64,000 bases of DNA from Entrophospora sp. SA101 (Eukaryota > Glomeromycota > Glomeromycetes > Entrophosporales > Entrophosporaceae). The stretch is from positions 24,410-88,409 of the forward strand of contig CAUDNR010001813.1 in assembly GCA_958430865.1 (NCBI GenBank), written 5' to 3'. The notes beneath the pieces were generated by a model, which was not told the DNA's origin, ran no database searches, and worked only from the letters and a program-made list of their open reading frames with translations. This document shows, in pieces, positions 1 through 10,957 of the stretch. A program made the position numbers and the translations under genes. The first letter of the stretch is position 1, and every line of letters begins with the position of its first letter.

Positions 1-52
1 TGTTTGAAAAAAAAAAAACAACATCATTATTATCATTAAAATTATTACTTAC

Positions 53-1079
53 CACACCCATAGATTTGTTATTGTTGTTGTTATTGTTAGAATTTGAACG
101 ATTTGGAGCTTTATTGTTATTATGACGATGATATTGAACAATCCTATTTTAAACATATTCATAATAAATAAATATAAATTAAGAGAAGGGGGAAGGGAGG
201 AGAAAGAAGCACTTACATTGCTTTATTATCCTTAGAATTCTACCAAAAAAAAAAAAAAAACAAAAGTAAAATCAAAAAATAAAATCAAAATAGAATGAAA
301 CCAAATCAAGATAAATAAAAATATAACATACCAGATTAGCAACAGCTTTATCGGCATCTTCTTTTCTAAAATATTGTACGAAAGCAGAACCTTTAAATTT
401 GTTATCTTGGACTTGCATCCTAACGGAAAACAAAGGCCCATAAGGTCTAAATATATTGAACAAGCTAATATTCGTGTTGGTTGTACTTAATTGTCTGACA
501 TGTAAAATAAGGGCATTTGTTTGTGTTTGTAGGTCATAAATTCCAGAGGTTGGGTCATTAATATGTAGGCTTAAATAAGTATTATATGCGTCCAATTTAC
601 TATGATTATAAATAGCAAATGCTTTCTCAGCTACAAAAATTATAATTATAAAAATATAATTTTTAATATTTATTTAGAATGATGACAATAATAATTGTGA
701 TATTATTTGTAATATTAATATTATTACCATGGTCTATTGTAGCAAAAGTAATCACAGCAGTATGTGGAGCATTCCCTGGCAATCGATTGATTTGGACGCT
801 TTTTATTATTTATAAAATTTTCAAAATAAGCAAATTTAGTTAATTAGTTAATTAACGTTTTATTTAACATAAAAAGGGCAATGAATAAGAAACTAACCTT
901 GTGGGTTGAATGTCCTCAAATAAGTCACGAAGTTCATTTTCAGTGATACTAAATTGTAAGTCACTTACATAGAGTTTAGGTTCGCTTATAATGGAGTCAA
1001 CAGGAAAGTCAACTTGATGATTGTTATTAATATTGTGTGAATTTATTACTGAATTAGATTGGATTTGTGTTGGAGGCAT
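53..1079 (-). CDS. rrm4: Rrm4-like RNA-binding protein, 5' part (copy 1, runs off the window)
   Basis: These are the first five exons of the gene whose full copy lies at 18405-22257: 898-1079, 728-798, 332-630, 217-239 and 53-143. Each is bounded by GT..AG, and the phases close. The start is the ATG at 1079 (MPPTQIQSN). The part present encodes an N-terminal Asn-rich leader, RRM1 beginning at KLYVSDL, and RRM2 beginning at ALILHVRQL. The donor at 51-52 is intact, so the gene should continue to the left of the window with the Gln-rich linker, RRM3 and the MLLE domains. I cannot tell whether that part exists here. The exons look identical to the copies in contigs 2 and 3, so this may be a real duplicate or redundant assembly. 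Confidence 0.8.
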
Positions 1080-2268
1080 CTTATAGTAAGTTGATTATTT
1101 ATATATTTGTTGTCAAATATGTTTATTACAATCAAAATCTGCTTAATATTATTATTATTATTTATTTTATTATTATTATTATTATTATTATTAAAGACGG
1201 GGTTTTGTTGTAAATAACTTTCTTATTTAAATTTTAAAATTTAGTTTAATTTATTATATTATAATAAAATTCTAATAAGCATATCGAAATTGGAAAATTT
1301 AATTTATTATTGTTATTGTGTTTTCTTCTTGATTGAAGAAGAAAGCGATAATAATAAAGACCATTTAATTTATAAAACGATTTTTATTTTTTTTTTTTTT
1401 TTGCTATATTGGACGGATGTCTTAAAATGGTTACATTATTACATTATCCATTATTATTGGATGGTCAAATTAAGTTAAGCTTTTTTTATTTTAGACTGTA
1501 TGCCTACTGCGGGGGGGGGGTTACATGGGTCTACTTTCGGTTGGGCTTATTTAAAATAATTTTTTAATCTATTTATTTATTAGATGACTATAATCTTATT
1601 TATTGTAATGGTAATGTATTTACCAAAAAGAACGGGAAAATTCATTATTATTACTTACTTGCTTACTTCATTTATTAATTCATTCATTTAAATTAACACA
1701 ATAGGATTCCAACACAATCTCTCCCTCTATGCCAATATCCATATCCATATACAAATATATGCATCACTAAAACTGGAAATTTCTTGTAAAGAAATGTTTT
1801 GGTCACTATTACTTGTTATGGGGAAGGCGTGAGCATTCGCAGAAAAAAGATCACGAAATTTCACATCAATCTTAAACACAATCACACAACATATAAAACC
1901 ATCTAAAGGAGAACGGCGATCGCTTTGTAATTTTTAATAAATTGACGGGTTATTTTTTTTGACGTAATTTAATATCAACATATATATATTAACTAAATTA
2001 ATCGTCTGACAAACAAGTTCTGATCTCGTATTTCTCCGCGTAGTATAAAGGAGCACAACGGAAAAACAAAAGAAAAAAGTGCTCCTGTACATTCATTCCT
2101 TTTGTGGTTACAGCGTAGCACGAACCACATCTTTGGTAATCATCCGTTAAACTGGCATTCAAAACAAACAAATTTTAATAATGATAATGATAATATAATT
2201 ATATTTACTATTGAGATATATATATAGTCAGGCGTAATTATACAAGTATTAATTAATTGATTATTAAT
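1080..2268. other. Intergenic: TTA microsatellite, poly-G tract, hairpin
   Basis: This stretch lies between the start of the Rrm4-like gene and the end of the methyltransferase gene and has no convincing ORF. It holds a (TTA)n-type run at about 1150-1193, a G10 run at 1511-1520 and a short hairpin at 2049-2086 with arms AGGAGCAC and GTGCTCCT. The 5' control region of the Rrm4-like gene must lie here, but I could not recognise any specific site. Confidence 0.6.
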
Positions 2269-3539
2269 TTATTTTTTTTGAGCAAAAATTCTATAAGTTA
2301 CCCAACAAGTTTTTTGTTCGTCGATTTCTTTGGAAAATTGTGTTAGCATATCAGAATACTCATCGCTGGAACAATTCATCACACTAGTTAAAGTCGGTTT
2401 ATGAACATTGTAAACCTCAAGCCAATCATTAAGTGTCTAAGAGACGCGAAAACATAATAATAATGATAATTAGACCTAGAAAAAAAGAACATGTATATAT
2501 ATATTTGATTATTTACTTACCAATTCACCAAGTTTTCCTCCCCATTTACCAATTGGATGTTGATGTTCTATGAACTTGTAGTTGGTCAAATCTTTGTTAG
2601 ATTCAACCAACTTAGGAAGAAACGAACTTGGAACAGGATTGAGTCCTCCGTGAGAAGTAGCGGCATGAGCTAAAAAATTTACAAATTTAAATAAATAAAA
2701 ATTGAAAAATATAAAATGTGTTCATAGTGAACTTACCGGCTGTTTGAAATTTTTTATAAGTTTCGCCAGGATTAACAACTGTTTGGTCAAATTCCTAGTA
2801 ATTGGAGGAAAAACAAATATTATTTATATGTGGAATGAATATATATGTGATAAAAAGATGATAACAACAAATACCATCAGTTCAATCCAACCACCGGGCT
2901 TTGTGATTCTGACATATTCATCGATAATCTTATCTTTAAATTGTTGTTCGGTGAACGCGAAGGCTCCAAACTTTTGATGAACCAAGTCAAAACTATTGTC
3001 TTCAAACGGTAACCCTTTTAGCACATCGGCCTTTTCAAATTTCACATTGGAAGGATGATCTTTGGGAAAATCAGGTACTATGTCAACACCCGTGATACTG
3101 GCTGAAGGATATTCTTGACCTACATCTGCAGCCCAGATGCCAACACTGCATCTAAATTATCAAATCAAATTGATTAATCAGCAAGAATTTAAAAAAAAAT
3201 TTCTAATTATTAATTCTATCAACCATTGTTATTTGATTCTATCAACCGTTAACATCAATTGCTAGATTAAATTATTATAATTAATTACCCAACATCGAGG
3301 GCTTTTCCACCAGATTTTAAAGTGGGCTCAACAGGAGAAGAGAAATTGCTTTGCCAAACATATTTTAAAATATTATGTTGCTTTTGAAAATTATCCAATT
3401 CAGGATCATCAACTAATGGATACTTTGGATTATCAATATTAATTATTACCTAAATATTTTTATATTTTTATTATTATTAATAAATTAAAATAGAATAATC
3501 GAATGAAAATTATATTATCATTATTATTACTTTTGCCAT
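2269..3539 (-). CDS. Class I SAM-dependent methyltransferase (copy 1)
   Basis: Six exons: 3531-3539, 3289-3449, 2875-3151, 2737-2794, 2521-2669 and 2269-2436. They give 822 nt, which is 273 aa plus stop, with all phases closing. The first exon is only MAK. Motif I is LDVGCSVG at residues 54-61, which binds the SAM adenosyl/methionine. It is followed by the acidic ribose-binding residue in GVDI (D80), then KADVLKGLPFEDNSFDLV (98-114) and the RITKPGGWIEL strand (138-148). This is the Methyltransf_11/25 type fold, usually a small-molecule methylase. The substrate cannot be read from sequence. The protein looks soluble, with no signal peptide or membrane segment. Two intact copies lie at 23448-24718 and 38804-40074. 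Confidence 0.88.
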
Positions 3540-4735
3540 GGTTTATTCTTTTTTTTTTCCCCCTTTAATAAATGATTAATAATCAGAAGATTTTTTTTTA
3601 TCATTACTTTTGTAAAAGTCAAGTACATATATATATATTAATTAAACAATACTAACCTAAAGACTTTGACATTTAAACAATATTAACCCATAAATTTCAA
3701 TGCTAAGATAGTTCAACAATATTAAGAAATAATATAAAGTAATTTATTATCAATCATTGTTATTTATTTTTGTCAAAATTTAATATCAATATTGTATGTG
3801 TGTACGTTTTATAAAAATCATTAATACAGAATCCATTCATCAAATTAATACAATAAACAATAGTGAATATCAAAATTTTGCAGAATCGAACTTGTATGTT
3901 ACCTGGTTACAACCCAAGTAAGGGAACTATGGCTTTTTTTATTATTATTACAATAATACACTTGGGTTACTAATACACCACCTGTTTAGGATAATAAAGT
4001 CATATTTCTACCAATCAAAACAAAGAATGGGACGGGTTAGTGTAACAGAGGTAGGTAACCCTGAAATAACCTGAAATCTTAATTATTCCTCTTCAGCAAC
4101 TGGTACAACAACACCCTCCCAACCAATAAAATTTGCTTTTAATATCATGGTGATAGCACAGTTTCCGCCCAAAAATAAAAAGTGATATTTTAATATTCAT
4201 AATAAATATCTTGAATAAACACAAATATTTATAAATTTTAAAACAAATTTTTCGTATTTTGGTTGATCTCAATTATCTCAATCAACAATGTGAACACTAG
4301 TTAGTCATGAATATTATTAATTCATTATATTGTTCAGGTTATTATCCAATTTAATTGTAATAGCAAATAAATAATATTTGGTCCTTTTTTGATGTTATAC
4401 AGTTCCCAATAACATCTCTGATAGAGTTTGTTATATATTTTATACATCAATTGACTGCATGTCCATTATTTCTTTATCAGAATAAAGCAAATTAAAATAG
4501 GTGTAAGTAGCAGGAATGCAAAAAATTTTTTTTGCCAATAATGATAATGACGGAAAGTTTATTTAAAACTATCTGCAATACCTGTTCCCAGCGAAGGACT
4601 TTTAAAAGACGGAACTTAATCAGAAATATTACTATTATAAAAAGAAACACGAATTTTGCTTCAGTCTTTCCTTATCTATTAGTTTGTAAAATTAGTAAAG
4701 TGACCTTAAAAAAAAATTCCGGAATTCTGGAAAAA

Positions 4736-4828
4736 TAGTAATAGTAATAGTAATAGTAATAGTAATGGTAATGGTAATGGTAATTAATGGTAATGGTAAT
4801 GGTAATTAATATTAATAGTAATAGTAAT
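4736..4828. repeat. (TAATAG)n/(TAATGG)n microsatellite
   Basis: Runs of TAATAG change into TAATGG and back. Identical copies lie at 25915-26007 and 41271-41363. The number of units looks the same in all three copies, which is notable for a microsatellite and suggests very recent duplication or redundant assembly. Confidence 0.85.
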
Positions 4829-5027
4829 AAAAATTACATTTTTCCGCTTTTATTCCAGAAAATAAAAATGAAATTTTCCTTATGATTTTTTCGGAATTTT
4901 TTTTTTAATATTAATTAATATGAATAAAACGAGAATAAATGGAATAATAATAAATAGGGAGATTTTATTATATTTATTTCATAATACACACAGTTATGGT
5001 TATTTGAAGCGATTCGGCTAATCCAAA

Positions 5028-5165
5028 AATTTTCGGTTTGGTTCAGTTCGGTTCAGTTCGGTTCAGTTCAGTTTCAGTTTTTAAGCCAATCCGAAAACTT
5101 TCGATTCGGCTTTGTTTACTTGTTGAATTGAACCGAAAATTCTCGGATTGAGTCGAAAATTAAAT
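5028..5165. repeat. CGGTTCAGTT direct-repeat array with near-palindrome
   Basis: About four head-to-tail units of GGTTCAGTTC sit between flanks of CCAAAAATTTTCGG and CCGAAAATTCTCGG character. Positions 5083-5112 form an imperfect inverted repeat (AAGCCAATCCGAAA against TTTCGATTCGGCTT). It looks like a small non-autonomous or foldback repeat. I could not find a target-site duplication. Confidence 0.5.
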
Positions 5166-5739
5166 TGTAAAATAAAAACAATACTACCTCTAATGATTAT
5201 ATACATATATGTGTATCCAATACATTTTTAAAAGCTTAAAATAGAGCAACTTTTACTTTGTATGTGATATTGGTCGTAGCGCTGCTTGTTTTTTAATTTT
5301 TGATTTGAAGTTTACGATATGTAAAATGCGTGAAATCACGAGTTTTAGTTATTATATGTGTTCAAAATGAGTTGATTTTAACTTGTAGAATAGCTTTATT
5401 TAATTCACAAAGCTTTTTGTTGGTATTTTTGCGTTTACTTGTGTGTATATATGCATGATAAAACTCGACTAATCCAAATCCGAGCTTTAAGTTCTGTTCG
5501 GAACTTTATTTGCAATAGTTGATTATTCATCTACCTATATATTACTAAAAAGTCATTGAAATCCATGATTCTTTTTGTATTCGAAAAGGGGATAAATTGT
5601 AAGGAATGTTAAAAAAACAACAACATAACTATTGAAGGTGAGAAAACTGCTCTTAGACAACTTGGAAACATCAAAAACAATAACATTTGATCGTTAGAAA
5701 TTACAGATATTGAAATTACTTTAGGGCTCAAATTACAGT

Positions 5740-5990
5740 TGTTCCCATCTTCCTTGGAAACGAAGGTTGATCCGACCTGACACGATGATGCAATTTAATT
5801 TCAGGGAGGAAGGAGGACATGGCCCTGAAGTTTACTTAAATTGAATTGTTGTCAAAGAGATTGTTAAAGCCTCTTACTTTGTCAAAGGCTTACTAGATGT
5901 CCGGATTTCGTCACTTTTAGAAAAAACCCACAGTTATGAGGAGCACTATTGCGTGTTCGTAAAGGAAAATCTGACGTCTAATTTTTTATA
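5740..5990 (+). repeat. Diverged copy of dispersed repeat family A
   Basis: The segment holding GATGATGCAATTTAATTTC, ATGGCCCTGAAGTTTAC and TGTCAAAGAGATTGTTAAAG lines up with the ATGGCCCTGGAGTTTATC / GTCAATGATGTTTTC region of the better copies at 13573-14940 and 49293-51106. Here the reading frame is broken by stops soon after MALKFT. Copies are also at 26919-27169 and 42275-42525. Confidence 0.5.
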
Positions 5991-7172
5991 TAATAACTAT
6001 GCATGTTTTTCTATAATTAATACATCCAGAGAATCTGATCCCTTCTTTGTAGGTGCTGTCTGTACAATATTTGAAGGAAGACGCAACCATTGAAAACATG
6101 TGACAGATCATAAAAAATAATGTGGAAAAAAGATTATCAAAAGACATTGGTAAATTGATACAATTTATGATTGAGAAAATCAAAATTTAGTGAAGTTTAG
6201 GAAAAAAGACGCTTACAAAAACTGGTAATAGTATTTCGTATCATTGTTGATAAATTTCGAGACATGCAATTTTTTTTTGTCACCGCCATTTTTTTTTTGC
6301 AGTACACTATATTAACATGTATATCTTCTACATGACCACTATTGCATTCGTTAAATTTGTCAGCGGCACTAATACTTTAAATTCTTTAATCTAAATAAAG
6401 GAAATCCACATACTTAATACCATTATGTTAAAGTAAATTCTTCATAAAATCACAAATTTCACGTTACATTCTTAATTTTCAAACTGTTTAATTATAAAGT
6501 GTTAGCTGAAATTGTTTTTTAAACGTTGGCGGACACGTTTAAATATTCACAAAGGTCATTTGATGTCTGGTGAATTATCGACCATTTAATTCTGTCGATA
6601 TATATATATAACATTGAGATGGAGGGAGAAATTTAATTGAGTCGCCTGAAGGAATATTTTTGAGAAAATTTGTCTTAGATTATTATCCTTTACTTTTTAT
6701 ATTTTTAGAATTAAAGATTAAAAAAACCAATTAATTAAAGCATTATTTTAACATCAGGCGGATATGTCCTTAGCCATCATATTGAGAACGATGCGCTGAA
6801 CCCTAAAATCCAGTACGGTATGATCATAATGTTATGATATTTTATATTAGCAAAAACCCATTGGTTTGACGGGTTGTTAAATAGTAAAATAATTTTTTTT
6901 AGCGGAGCAAATAAATTTTTTTAGGGTTAATTATTATTCTACTAAAAAACCAAATCTGCTGGTATAAAAGATTATATGTAATATGAAATTAAAAGCGCAA
7001 GGCTAAATAAAGGTGAAACAAAACAAATCTGAACCAAGTCAAAGCCGAGGTGAAAAAGAGTAAGTTTATATTTTCTCTACCAATATTTATATGGAGGATA
7101 CTTAAAACGGAACCGAAAAAAAAAACACAATTGTAATTTTGATGGGTATTTTTATTTAAAATTTATAACGAA

Positions 7173-8583
7173 ATGCGTAATAATGCAATTTCAACTATAC
7201 CTGATATAGAAAATAGAAAAGAATATTTTTACAATTAGGCGATAGAAATAAACAACTTCCGAAATAGAAAAAAAAAACGAACATTGTATAGAAAGATATA
7301 TTTATGTATTTGAATTACAAAATGCATTATATAAAGTCGACAAGATATTCAAATAAATTTGGCGAAAATTGTATCAGTCTACACTTACAGAGTCTTTTCA
7401 ACCTGGAAACGATATTTTTGACAATTTCATTCAACAATCTCAAATAAAATCATCATTTCCGCGTCAAATTATCGAATGGATACCTTATAATCAATTTGAA
7501 AATGCAGAAAAATTAACAGAAGGACAAAAGGACCTATAGTTGACTATGACGAAAAGAAAAAAGAATTTAGCTATGTTGAAAATCTATATGTAGTATTAAA
7601 ATGTTTAAATAATTCGAATGATCCGGGAAAAGGTTCTTTTGATGAAGTTGGTAATTTTTAAATTAAAAAAAAATTAATAAATCTTTTTTTTTTTTTTTTT
7701 ATAAATAATTTTTAGGCATTGAATTATTGTAAAATTAAATCGTCAACGATTATTCCATATTATGGCATAACTAAATTTCCAGAGAATAACAACTATGCGA
7801 TGGTTCCAAGTTATGCTCAAGAAGAAAATTCAAGGAATTATTTACAAAAAAATTATTCAAAGCCAACATTAAAAAACAGAATCGTAATTATTTAATATTT
7901 ATTGTTGCTATAAATTAGATTAATGGCAATTCACTCAAAAGATTATTGATTGGTGTAGAATAGGAGATTTGGGATTGTGTCAACAAGTGTTTGATAAAAA
8001 AGATAATACAAAAAAATATTTGGAGTTGTTCCATATTTGGCACCTAAAGTATTATCAAAAAAACCATATACAAAAGAATCAGATATTTACAGTTTTGGAA
8101 TGATAATTTGGGAACATACCACAGGAAAGAAACCTTTTCACGATAGACCACATAATCATATCCTTATATCGGATATTTTAAATGGTGAAAGACCTCAAAT
8201 CACTGACGATACTCCAGTGTTCTATGTTGAACTAATGAAGAAATTAGGAATTGTTTTTGTAAATATTGTTATAATTATGAAAATATCAAATTAGCAGAAG
8301 GTAAGAGACAAAAAATCATCAGTCCAGACAAGTTTCTGTCAGATACAAAAATTATAAACACCATTCTGAAGCAATCTATACAAATCGTCTACTGAACAAA
8401 TCAATTGAACTAGCTTAATCATCAAATCCTTCATCAACTGAAATTGGGTCAGCAAGCTGTTACATCAATTCAGATAAGTTTTTGTCAAATACAAAGATTA
8501 TGAATACCATCCTGAAGCATTCTATACAAGTTGTCCACTTGATGATCCAATTGAACAAGCTTAATCATCGGATCAATCATTAA
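7173..8583 (+). pseudogene. TKL-type protein kinase pseudogene lacking the catalytic loop (copy 1)
   Basis: Recognisable pieces of a large glomeromycete kinase family appear in order: RQIIEWIPYNQFENAEKLTEG (N-lobe start, 7460-7520), VVLKCLNNSNDPGKGSFDE in a shifted frame, an intron ending at 7715, NYCKIKSSTIIPYYGITKFPENNNYAMV, then AIHSK running straight into IGDLGLCQQ, and SKKPYTKESDIYSFGMIIWEHTTGKKPF (8037-8294). The Gly-rich loop is gone. The HRDLHxGN loop is deleted between AIHSK and GDLG, and the APE motif reads APK. Several stops and frameshifts follow, including one in the NRLL tail. It cannot encode an active kinase. Confidence 0.85.
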
Positions 8584-9133
8584 CAAGTTATTATTTTAAC
8601 GATAACAATTAAAAACGCGTTTTTACGTCAAGAATAATGAAAATAATAAATCACAAGCATTTCATCAAAAACCGAACAATTGATTTCAAGGTTGATCCAT
8701 TATGCACACCCAAACAAGGTATCCAATCAATCCATTAATATCATAGATAATATAATTCCAAGGGATCCATGCCCAACACAAACTAGATCACGATTTAATT
8801 TATCTAAAAGGAAGGGTATTTAATTGTCAGAGATTGTTGATTTGTTTAGCTATTATTTCATTATTTCATTATTTCATTATTATAATTATTTTCAATGTTA
8901 AACTAAATATATACAGGGCAGGCTCCATGCAAAAATTTCACTCATGAAGTTTCTAAATTAATATTAATATTAAGTAGCGATAATTAACATCTCACACCCA
9001 ATGTATACTTGCTGCATTTTTCTCAGCACATAATAATTGGTTTTATCGTTATGGTTTTTCCCCCTTCTGTTCATTCGTATCAAATGACGTTTCTTCTTTG
9101 TAAATAAATATATAGGAAAAAAAAAATTGAACT

Positions 9134-9337
9134 TTAGTTGCAATGAGGAATTGACACATGACGACTGTATAGACGATTCATCATAAAAACTTTCATGGAG
9201 GACATTGCATCTACCAATAACTCAGTCGTCCTTTTAAAGTGAGGAACATAAAAATCTATGCGGTTTTCCGTTTCAAAAACTCTTGCTGACAACTTGGCAT
9301 CATCATTGGATGGTAAATAAAGAAAATGACTTATTTG
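9134..9337 (-). other. Open reading frame without start, possible exon
   Basis: About 67 codons stay open on the minus strand (contains KLSARVFETENRIDFYVPHF and LLVDAMSSMKVFMMNRLYSR) and end at a TAA at 9134. The composition is protein-like, charged and amphipathic, unlike the AT-rich surroundings. There is no ATG at its start, no clear splice acceptor and no family I recognise. An identical copy is at 45670-45873. It may be a leftover exon. Confidence 0.3.
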
Positions 9338-9457
9338 TTATTCATAACAGCGATGCGTACAATATATACTGTATATGTATACTTGGGATTTCCTAAATAC
9401 TCTAAATACTTCATTTTGACTGATCGATGATTTATCCGAAATAATGATGTATATACT

Positions 9458-9626
9458 CAATGAGTCTCGATTTAGCGGACCTCGGTTTAGCGGATGTCTA
9501 ATAAAAGTCTCAGTTTAATGGATAAAGGTTCAGAATGATGGTCTATAAGTAAATTCTCTCAGTATAACGGATTTTTGAACTTTTTGTTCTAATTGCCCAA
9601 ATTATCCGCTAAATCGAGACTCACTG
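9458..9626. mobile_element. pogo/Tigger-like MITE (copy 1)
   Basis: The inverted ends CAATGAGTCTCGATTTAGCG (left) and CAGTGAGTCTCGATTTAGCG (right, minus strand) enclose about 130 bases of simple sequence with further 'TTTAGCGGA' subrepeats. TA dinucleotides sit two bases outside each end. This end type (CAGT..CTCGATTTAGCGGA) is typical of pogo/Fot1-like DNA transposons. The element has no coding capacity and would need a transposase supplied in trans. Confidence 0.7.
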
Positions 9627-10210
9627 TGTATCATTTTTAATTTGTTATTATATAACACCAATGCTACCACCACGTTAATGAGTTTTGCATTATCATCTCT
9701 CATATAAGTAGTATTATCATTTTATTGTATTAACTAACAACACTTATATAGCAAGCTAATTTGCATTTATAATTTAAACATGAGAATAGGGGTGTTGGCG
9801 AATTCAATTTCTAATCCAAAGTAACTAGTTAAAAATAACTACCACATAAAAAAACATATAAAAAAATAATGTATAAAATAAGTGTAATTAATAATTAAAT
9901 CAATTCCATCTATCAAAAATCTCTATCTTCTAATTTCATCAAAATTTTCAATCTTATCAACCTCATCAATTCCTTCATTCCTTTTCCCTTTACTATTATT
10001 TATTTATTTCATCAAAATCTATTTCAAAATCTATTTCATATAAACTAAAGACATGCAAGCATAAATTTCATATTATTATTTTATATAGGGGTGGTTGTAT
10101 GTATCACTTAAGAAACAGGGAAGACAACAAATGAGATATGATAAGTTATAATCACATTACAATTATGACGATAATGACTAAACTTTTGAATCCTGAAATC
10201 CTTGATAATA

Positions 10211-10250
10211 CAAATGTTCACTTTGTCTGGTTTTGTTGCAGTATGCCCCA
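10211..10250 (+). repeat. Element-end motif, outward copy
   Basis: The motif AAATGTTCACTTTGTCTGG..TTGCAG.ATGCCCCA occurs six times in the window in both orientations. Upstream of this copy, homology with the 35575 copy continues (..TAATCACATTACAA..CCTGAAAT..), while nothing is shared beyond CCCCATA. That makes CCCCA the likely outer terminus of a transposable element, probably next to a TA. Confidence 0.5.
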
Positions 10251-10460
10251 TATTATATTTCTGCTTATTAGATCAGTAAGATAACAATATGATTCAAATT
10301 CTATAGCTTATTTTCACTAAAATCTAAATATATTGATATACTTAACAATCATGCAATATAGAATTAATATATAGATATAATAATATTATAATACAGATGT
10401 AAGTCATTTAATTTTATCATTAAAAAGTTCTGCAAAATTTTCTTTTTCTATTATTATTAT

Positions 10461-10489
10461 TAATTGGTGGTCTGGCGATCCACCAATTA
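10461..10489. repeat. Perfect 10-bp-arm hairpin
   Basis: TAATTGGTGG and CCACCAATTA flank a 9-base spacer (TCTGGCGAT). The GTGGTCTGG part recurs in inverted form near 10580-10593 (GGTCTGGACCAC), so it may be part of a small palindromic repeat. The contig 3 copy is at 46997-47025. Confidence 0.5.
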
Positions 10490-10630
10490 AATTTTATTTA
10501 AAAAATCTGGTACGTGCAGTTGCAACAGCCAAATAATATTTTTAACAAAAAACAAATGAAAACATTCAACAGTTCATTCGGTCTGGACCACTGTTAACAA
10601 CTCTAATATTATTATCATATGTCTTTTAAA

Positions 10631-10671
10631 TGGGGCATGCTTGCAACAAAACCAGACAAAGTGAACATTTG
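10631..10671 (-). repeat. Element-end motif, inverted copy
   Basis: TGGGGCATGC..GCAACAAAACCAGACAAAGTGAACATTTG is the reverse complement of the motif at 10211-10250. The two face away from each other across about 380 bases. They are therefore more likely the facing ends of two insertions than the two ends of one. Confidence 0.5.
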
Positions 10672-10957
10672 TTTAACACCACAATTGTATTACAATGCAA
10701 TGTGATCATGGAGTTGGATCCCACTTTTCTATTATGAATCGTCTCACATCTTTAAGTTTTAACTTCTATCAAATTATTTCTAGTACATAATAATAATAAT
10801 AAATTGTGATGTGTCACATGATCTCAAGGTGATTCCGCTTCTTCAAACAATTAACTCTCCTATGAGCCACATCGCCCATTTCATACATGTTTGGTATTAA
10901 GATGATGCTCTGTACCTTTTGGTGAATAAAGACAAATAGGCTCCTCCCCTTTGCAAT

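Larger units (their letters stand above)
3540..7172. other. Long intergenic stretch with repeats and decayed fragments (copy 1)
   Basis: I find no intact gene here. The visible pieces are a microsatellite (4736-4828), a CGGTTCAGTT-type array with a near-palindrome (5028-5165), a worn copy of the dispersed repeat also found at 13573-14940 (5740-5990), and a stop-broken stretch at 5986-6190 that may be an old exon (an acceptor-like TTTGTAG at 6045-6051, then an ORF with one stop). At 4085-4170 on the minus strand a short frame ends in GWEGVVVPVAEEE, with no recognisable family. The rest is AT-rich sequence. Confidence 0.5.
8584..10957. other. Intergenic with MITE and element termini (copy 1)
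   Basis: This gene-poor stretch follows the kinase remnant. It contains an open frame at 9134-9337, a pogo-like MITE (9458-9626), a pyrimidine-rich tract with the unit CAAAATCTATTTCA near 10009-10038, two copies of an element-end motif (10211-10250 and 10631-10671) and a hairpin at 10461-10489. Relative to contig 3, 359 bases are missing at about 10887/10888, with only a 'CA' of shared sequence at the join. Confidence 0.6.

Noticed and set aside
2090..2170. Possible tRNA or snRNA next to the hairpin
   Set aside because: A GGTTCG-like box is present on the minus strand, but no cloverleaf, A box spacing or snRNA core could be made.
10211..10671. The two inverted motifs as ends of a single 460-bp MITE
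   Set aside because: In other copies homology extends on the opposite side (outside this interval), so the motifs face away from each other and probably belong to two insertions.
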